DNA of 64,000 bases, taken from contig CAMAQR010000017.1 of assembly GCA_945860375.1 (NCBI GenBank), positions 5,016 through 69,015 on the forward strand, given 5' to 3'. This document shows, piece after piece, positions 59,802 to 64,000 of the stretch. The DNA is from Pseudorhodobacter antarcticus. Lineage in GTDB: Bacteria > Pseudomonadota > Alphaproteobacteria > Rhodobacterales > Rhodobacteraceae. Numbering within the stretch: position 1 is the first letter of the stretch; every line of letters starts with the position of its first letter. The translations under genes were made by a program, and so were the position numbers. Below the pieces are notes generated by a model. It was not told the origin of the DNA and ran no database searches. It saw only the letters and a list, made by a program, of their open reading frames with translations.

Positions 59802-62365
59802 CCGCAGGCCGGGGCCGCATCGCAAGGGCAGGGGCTGGCGCGCTGGCGCTGCTGTTGCTGTTGGCTTTGCCTGTGGCGGCGCAGACCCTTCTGGACGGGC
59901 CGACGCGTCAGGTTGACGAAACCGGGGCGCTGATGCCGCGTCTTGGGCCGGATGGCGCCTTGGTGACGGCGGATGCACCGCTCGGTCCCGTCAACGGTAC
60001 GGTGGCTGCGGCTGCGGCAGGCGATCCACCGGCCAGTCTGGATTATGACGCCTGGAACCGCATGGCGCTGCGGACCGAGGGTTTGATCGAGGATGCGGCC
60101 AGCACGTCGGTGGCGCTTGAACATCTGCGCGCGCAGTTGGTGGACTGGCGCGAGGCGCTGCTGGGCGCGCAAAGCGCCAATTCGGCGCGGATTGCGACGC
60201 TGCGCACCCAGATCACGGCTTTGGGACCGGTGCCAGAGGGGGACGCGATTGAGGCCGAGGAAATCGCCAAGCGCCGGGGCGAGTTGACGGACCTGCTGGT
60301 GCGCCTGCAGGCCCCCGGGCTTGCAGCGGATGAGGGCTATCAGCGCGCCGACGGTCTGATCCGCGAGATCGACCGGGTGCTGCGCGAACGCCAGACCGAT
60401 CAGCTGTTGCAGCTTTGGCCGATGCCGATCAACCCGGCGAACTGGCCTGCGGCGTTGCGGGCGCTGTCCGAGACGGCGGTGACGATCTGGACCGAGACGG
60501 CCGCGCTGTGGCGCAAACCCGAAGCGCGGGCGGAACTGGCCGACAACCTGCCAGTGGTGCTGGCCTTCCTGTTGCTAGCGGCGGGGATCTTGTGGCGCGG
60601 GCGGCATTGGATCGACCGCGTGACCAACCGGTTGCAAGACCGGTCTTCGGCGCGGGGGCGGCGGATCTGGGCGTTTCTGGCGTCATTGGGCCAGATTCTG
60701 GTGCCGGTGCTGGGCGTGGTGTTGCTGTCAGTGGCGCTGCAAATGACGGCGCTGTTTGGCGTGCTGGGGCAGGTGATCGTTGAGAACCTGCCGGGCATCG
60801 GCCTGACCTATTTCGTCGCCGCCTGGCTGGGCGGACGGGTGTTTCCGCAAGGCGCGCCGGCCGATGCCGCCCTGCACCTGACGGCAGAGTGGCAGGCCGA
60901 GGGGCGGTTTTTGTCCAAGGCGTTCGGCCTGTTGTTCGGGCTGGAAACCCTGCGCCGGGTGGCGCTGGACCAGTTGGACGCGACCGAAGCCGCAACGTCG
61001 GTGCTGTCTTTCCCGATCATTGTGCTGGCCGGGCTGTTGCTGATCCGCATGGGGCAGTTCATGGCCCGTCATGTCGCCACGGAACAGGCGCAGGACGACG
61101 GGCGCGGCTATGGCACGCGGCTGATGGCGATCCTTGCCCGCGGGGCGATGGCGGTTGGCGTTATCGGGCCGACGCTGGCGGCGGTGGGCTATATTTCGGC
61201 GGCCAATGCGATGGTATTCCCGGCGGTGGCATCGCTGGGCCTTGTTGGCCTGCTGTCGGTGCTGCAGCGGTTGGTCAGTGACATCTACGCCGTGCTGATG
61301 CGCCGCGATGACGCTGATGACGCCGACGCTTTGGTGCCGGTGCTGATCGGTTTTGGCCTGACTCTGGCCACCATTCCGCTGTTCGCGCTGATCTGGGGCG
61401 CGCGGATGGCCGATATCACCGAGTTGTGGACGCGGTTCCGTGAGGGGTTCCAACTGGGCGATGCCCGCATTTCGCCCACCGATTTTCTGGTCTTCGCGGT
61501 GGTGTTCGGCATCGGCTACAGCCTGACGCGGATGTTTCAAGGCGCGCTGAAATCGTCGATCCTGCCGCGCACAGGCCTTGACCAAGGCGCGCAGAACGCC
61601 ACCGTGTCGGGGGTGGGCTATGTCGGGATATTTCTGGCGGCGCTGATTGCGATCAATTCGGCGGGGATTGATCTTTCGGGTCTGGCCATCGTCGCCGGTG
61701 CTTTGTCGGTCGGCATCGGTTTTGGTCTGCAAAACATCGTGTCGAACTTTGTCTCTGGCATCATCCTGCTGATCGAACGCCCGGTGTCCGAGGGGGACTG
61801 GATCGAGGTTGGCACCACGGTTGGCATCGTCAAATCCATCTCTGTGCGGTCCACCCGCATCCAGACCTTTGATCGGTCGGATGTCATCGTGCCGAATTCG
61901 GACCTGATTTCGGGGCGGGTGACGAACTGGACGCGGTTCAACCGATCCGGCCGCATCATCGTGCCGGTGGCCGTGCCCTTCACCACCGACAGCCGCCGGG
62001 TGGAAACCATCCTGCGCGAAATTGCCGAGGCGCAGCCCTTGGCCGTGCTGAACCCCGCGCCGGTGGTGGCCCTGATGGGCTTTGGCCCCGAGGTGATGAA
62101 TTTCGAAATCCGGGTGATCCTGCGCGACGTTTATTTTCAGGTGCCGGTGCGGTCGGAAATCAACCACCAGATCGCCGCACGCTTTGCCGCCGAGGGGATA
62201 TTGCTCTCGAACGCGCACCGCGATTATTTGAAACGCGAGGCCGATGCGGCGGCGGCACTGGCCGAAGAGGCCACCGAGACGCAGCAGAATCTGGAGGCTG
62301 TTGCAACCCTTTTGGCCCCGCCCAAGGCCAAGGCCCGCAAATCCCGTAAGGAAATCCCCGAATGA
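59798..62365 (+). CDS. MscS-family mechanosensitive channel with DUF3772 domain
   Basis: An 855-residue membrane protein. It has a signal peptide ending near AQTLLDG and a periplasmic helical domain (DUF3772 type, about 80-200). Many spans follow, and the MscS core is near residue 600-780 (VGIGFGLQNIVSNFVSGIIL and IVPNSDLISGRVTNW). Such large MscS relatives release solutes under low osmolarity. It is coupled to cysK by an ATGA overlap and to alaX by another. A long Glu/Lys-rich C-terminal tail extends beyond the channel. Confidence 0.93.
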   Translation: MTAGRGRIARAGAGALALLLLLALPVAAQTLLDGPTRQVDETGALMPRLGPDGALVTADAPLGPVNGTVAAAAAGDPPASLDYDAWNRMALRTEGLIEDAASTSVALEHLRAQLVDWREALLGAQSANSARIATLRTQITALGPVPEGDAIEAEEIAKRRGELTDLLVRLQAPGLAADEGYQRADGLIREIDRVLRERQTDQLLQLWPMPINPANWPAALRALSETAVTIWTETAALWRKPEARAELADNLPVVLAFLLLAAGILWRGRHWIDRVTNRLQDRSSARGRRIWAFLASLGQILVPVLGVVLLSVALQMTALFGVLGQVIVENLPGIGLTYFVAAWLGGRVFPQGAPADAALHLTAEWQAEGRFLSKAFGLLFGLETLRRVALDQLDATEAATSVLSFPIIVLAGLLLIRMGQFMARHVATEQAQDDGRGYGTRLMAILARGAMAVGVIGPTLAAVGYISAANAMVFPAVASLGLVGLLSVLQRLVSDIYAVLMRRDDADDADALVPVLIGFGLTLATIPLFALIWGARMADITELWTRFREGFQLGDARISPTDFLVFAVVFGIGYSLTRMFQGALKSSILPRTGLDQGAQNATVSGVGYVGIFLAALIAINSAGIDLSGLAIVAGALSVGIGFGLQNIVSNFVSGIILLIERPVSEGDWIEVGTTVGIVKSISVRSTRIQTFDRSDVIVPNSDLISGRVTNWTRFNRSGRIIVPVAVPFTTDSRRVETILREIAEAQPLAVLNPAPVVALMGFGPEVMNFEIRVILRDVYFQVPVRSEINHQIAARFAAEGILLSNAHRDYLKREADAAAALAEEATETQQNLEAVATLLAPPKAKARKSRKEIPE

Positions 62366-63084
62366 CCACCACATTGCTGTTCCGCGACGATGCCTATCTG
62401 CGTGAGGCACCTGCCGTGGTGATCGGCCACACGCCCGAGGGGGGCATCGTGGTGGACGCCTCGATCTTCTACGCCACAGGCGGCGGGCAGCCCGGTGACA
62501 ATGGCATGATCGCCTGGGCAGGTGGCAAGCTGACCATCGCCACGGCGGTCAAGGTGGAGGGCGGTCTGATTGCCCTTGTGCCCGCCGAACCGCTGCCATT
62601 GCCGCCCCTGGGCACGGTTGTCACCCAGCGGCTGGACTGGGCGCGCCGGCACCGTCTGATGCGGATGCACACCGCATTGCACCTGCTGTCAGTGGTGATC
62701 CCCCTGCCGGTGACGGGAGGGCAGATCGGGGCGGACAAGGGCCGGCTGGATTTTGACATGGCCGAGCCGCCGCAAGAGGTGGCCGCGCTGACCCGCGCGC
62801 TGAACCTGATGATCGAACGCGATCTGCCCGTGACGGAAACCTGGATCACCGATGACGAACTGCTGGCCAATCCGGGGCTGGTGAAAACCATGTCGGTGCA
62901 TCCGCCGATGGGGCAGGGCCGGGTGCGTCTGGTGCGCATCGGCCACGCGGACATGCAGGTCGATCTGCAGCCCTGCGGCGGCACCCATGTCGCGCGCACC
63001 GCCGAGATCGGCCGGGTGGAGATCGGGAAGATCGAGAAAAAGGGCAAACAGAACCGCCGCGTGAGTTTGCATCTGGTGGATTGA
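62362..63084 (+). CDS. alaX: Alanyl-tRNA editing protein AlaX
   Basis: A 240-residue trans-editing enzyme that hydrolyses mischarged Ser- or Gly-tRNA(Ala). The zinc site is the HxxxH of MRMHTALHLL together with CGGTH in LQPCGGTHVARTAE. The N-terminal DASIFYATGGGQPGDNG segment is standard. The length suggests the AlaX-M form. It is the last gene of the cysK-mscS-alaX operon. The tRNA-Ser gene lies 165 bases downstream. Confidence 0.94.
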   Translation: MTTTLLFRDDAYLREAPAVVIGHTPEGGIVVDASIFYATGGGQPGDNGMIAWAGGKLTIATAVKVEGGLIALVPAEPLPLPPLGTVVTQRLDWARRHRLMRMHTALHLLSVVIPLPVTGGQIGADKGRLDFDMAEPPQEVAALTRALNLMIERDLPVTETWITDDELLANPGLVKTMSVHPPMGQGRVRLVRIGHADMQVDLQPCGGTHVARTAEIGRVEIGKIEKKGKQNRRVSLHLVD

Positions 63085-63248
63085 AGCCAAGGCCCGGCAA
63101 AACCGCACCGCGCCACTGCCCGTCGCCGGTGCCAGACCGATCCCTGCGCCATCCTTGCTGCGATCAAACCCAACAATGCGCAAACCGCCCCAATCCCGCC
63201 TTTCCCCCCTTGCACCCATCCCCGAAGGCAGGCTAAACACCGCTCCAC

Positions 63249-63338
63249 GGATCGGTGGCCGAGTGGTCGAAGGCGCACGCCTGGAAAGTGTGTAGGCGGG
63301 GAACCGTCTCTAGGGTTCGAATCCCTATCGATCCGCCA
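63249..63338 (+). tRNA. tRNA-Ser, anticodon GGA
   Basis: A 90-base tRNA with encoded CCA. Acceptor stem GGATCGG (63249-63255) pairs with TCGATCC (63328-63334). The anticodon loop is CTGGAAA, with anticodon GGA at 63283-63285; a long variable arm marks a class II tRNA. The T loop is TTCGAAT. This tRNA reads UCC and UCU serine codons. Confidence 0.97.
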
Positions 63339-64000
63339 AATTCACTTACCTAAACCGCATATGGGCTCTGTCGCGGCCTTTTTTGTTTTGGTTTCAAAGG
63401 AGTTTAGCCTTGGCGGCCGCCCTACAGAGACTGCAAAATCACGCAAGACTGGTCTCTGAACCCGATTTGTCTCTAACCGACCGCCCTAGGCCCTCGCAAG
63501 GACGCTTTAAAAATACTATTTAATTTCAGTAGTTTGACGTTTTTTGTCGAGCGTCCCTTTCGAAAGTGCGACCGAGAGCGCAATTCGTTTCGAATCCGAG
63601 GGACGGGCGTAGGGCGGTCGATGTGGGCGGAAAGCAGTCGGTCGGCAGTTCGGCCTGACGGTCGGTGAATTGAGGGAAAGCGGCGGGGTATCCGCCCAAC
63701 AGTGGCGCGTTGCCCAGAGGCATTCCTGAATAGTTCGCTGAGAGGCGCCCAACGTTGGACAGCCACAGAGATCAATGCAGGACAGGCCGTAGAGCGTAAT
63801 GTTTCGACCGCGGTGCCATGCGGCCTCAGACTGGCCGAGGCCGGAGTGAAGACGAAGGAGTACTCACCTTTTTCGTTGATCTATTCAACTGAGCCAAGGC
63901 CCAATTCATGCCGCCAAGGCGGGTTAGCGCCAGCGCGGCTCACGGTGACGGCGGCCACCTGACAGGCGAAATTCAGGGCCGACGTTGCCTGATGGCCCTT
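63339..64000. other. Gene-poor region after tRNA-Ser, possible island edge or dispersed repeat
   Basis: 662 bases without a convincing gene. It is AT-richer at 63500-63550, has an inverted repeat CAGAGAC/GTCTCTG at 63425-63458, and many short cgg- and gtcgg-type repeats at 63600-63690. Overlapping small frames exist on both strands (for example 63473-63775 leftward), in all three frames at once, which is a sign of non-coding sequence. Regions right after tRNA-Ser are common integration sites, but no integrase or att repeat is visible inside the window. Confidence 0.45.

Noticed and set aside
60728..62410. 560-residue open frame opposite the MscS-type gene
   Set aside because: It lies wholly opposite a well-conserved gene, shows only low-complexity His/Arg/Gln composition and has no family motif; typical antisense opening in GC-rich DNA.
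63473..63775. 100-residue leftward open frame after tRNA-Ser
   Set aside because: Overlapping frames on the same strand in all three registers and no ribosome site or motif; more likely non-coding repeat.
63339..64000. Direct repeat of the tRNA-Ser 3' end (attachment site)
   Set aside because: I found no second copy of the TTCGAATCCCTATCGATCC segment within the window.

Overview
The window looks like a chromosomal segment of a Rhodobacterales (Rhodobacteraceae-type) alphaproteobacterium. The base composition is high-GC throughout. Other pointers are a dcw cluster running murB-ddl-ftsQ-ftsA-ftsZ-lpxC, an F1F0-ATPase zeta-type (DUF1476) gene, a TrgA/TrgB tellurite-resistance pair, an alphaproteobacterial SspB, a circularly permuted two-piece tmRNA, and a promoter of the Rhodobacter RpoE (ECF11) type. 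The genus cannot be fixed from sequence reading alone.

Layout. 1-9418: cell wall, division and envelope genes murB (5' end outside the window), ddl, ftsQ, ftsA, ftsZ, lpxC, bamD and the repair gene recN, all rightward. 9424-14031 (leftward): a betaine-homocysteine-type methyltransferase, its B12-binding corrinoid protein, an unlisted 51-residue membrane peptide, a DUF1638 protein, a D-lactate dehydrogenase-like flavoprotein and an NTF2-like protein. 14054-15823: an MprF-like lysyl-phosphatidylglycerol synthase broken by three frameshifts. 16033-19593: ATPase zeta inhibitor, then purC-purS-alcohol dehydrogenase-purQ. 19640-22736: a DctB/DctD-like two-component pair whose regulator lacks the sigma-54 contact motif. 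22737-25864: RNase E with a long leader. 25910-29678: tusA, ccdA, and an alpha/beta hydrolase overlapping a cytochrome P450. 29675-34697 (leftward): fumC-DUF4169-RHH, a PmtA-like methyltransferase, sspB, chrB-chrA. 34885-35225: permuted tmRNA. 35491-39203: orphan PotD-like binding protein, acuI-like reductase, class V aminotransferase-like protein. 39345-43559: photolyase, cyclopropane fatty acid synthase, trgA, trgB, probably one operon behind an RpoE-type promoter. 43599-56790: a sugar import and catabolism island with a LacI regulator, ABC transporter, cytoplasmic beta-mannosidase, paired isomerases and oxidoreductases, and a GntR regulator. 57015-63084: class III aminotransferase, cysK, MscS-type channel, AlaX editing protein. 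63249-63338: tRNA-Ser(GGA), followed by about 660 bases of gene-poor sequence that may be the edge of an island or a dispersed repeat.

How the genes work together. The first block is a standard housekeeping division operon. The photolyase-cfa-trgAB block is the clearest regulatory unit, reading as a photo-oxidative stress operon. In the sugar island, two near-palindromic CTATAACG-type operators sit between the LacI regulator and the binding-protein gene. The products form a complete route from periplasmic capture, through import, to intracellular cleavage of a beta-mannoside. trgAB and cysK, which both belong to the tellurite-resistance gene set known from Rhodobacter, lie on either side of this island and of the GntR/aminotransferase unit. 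No CRISPR array, prophage or clear insertion sequence was seen.
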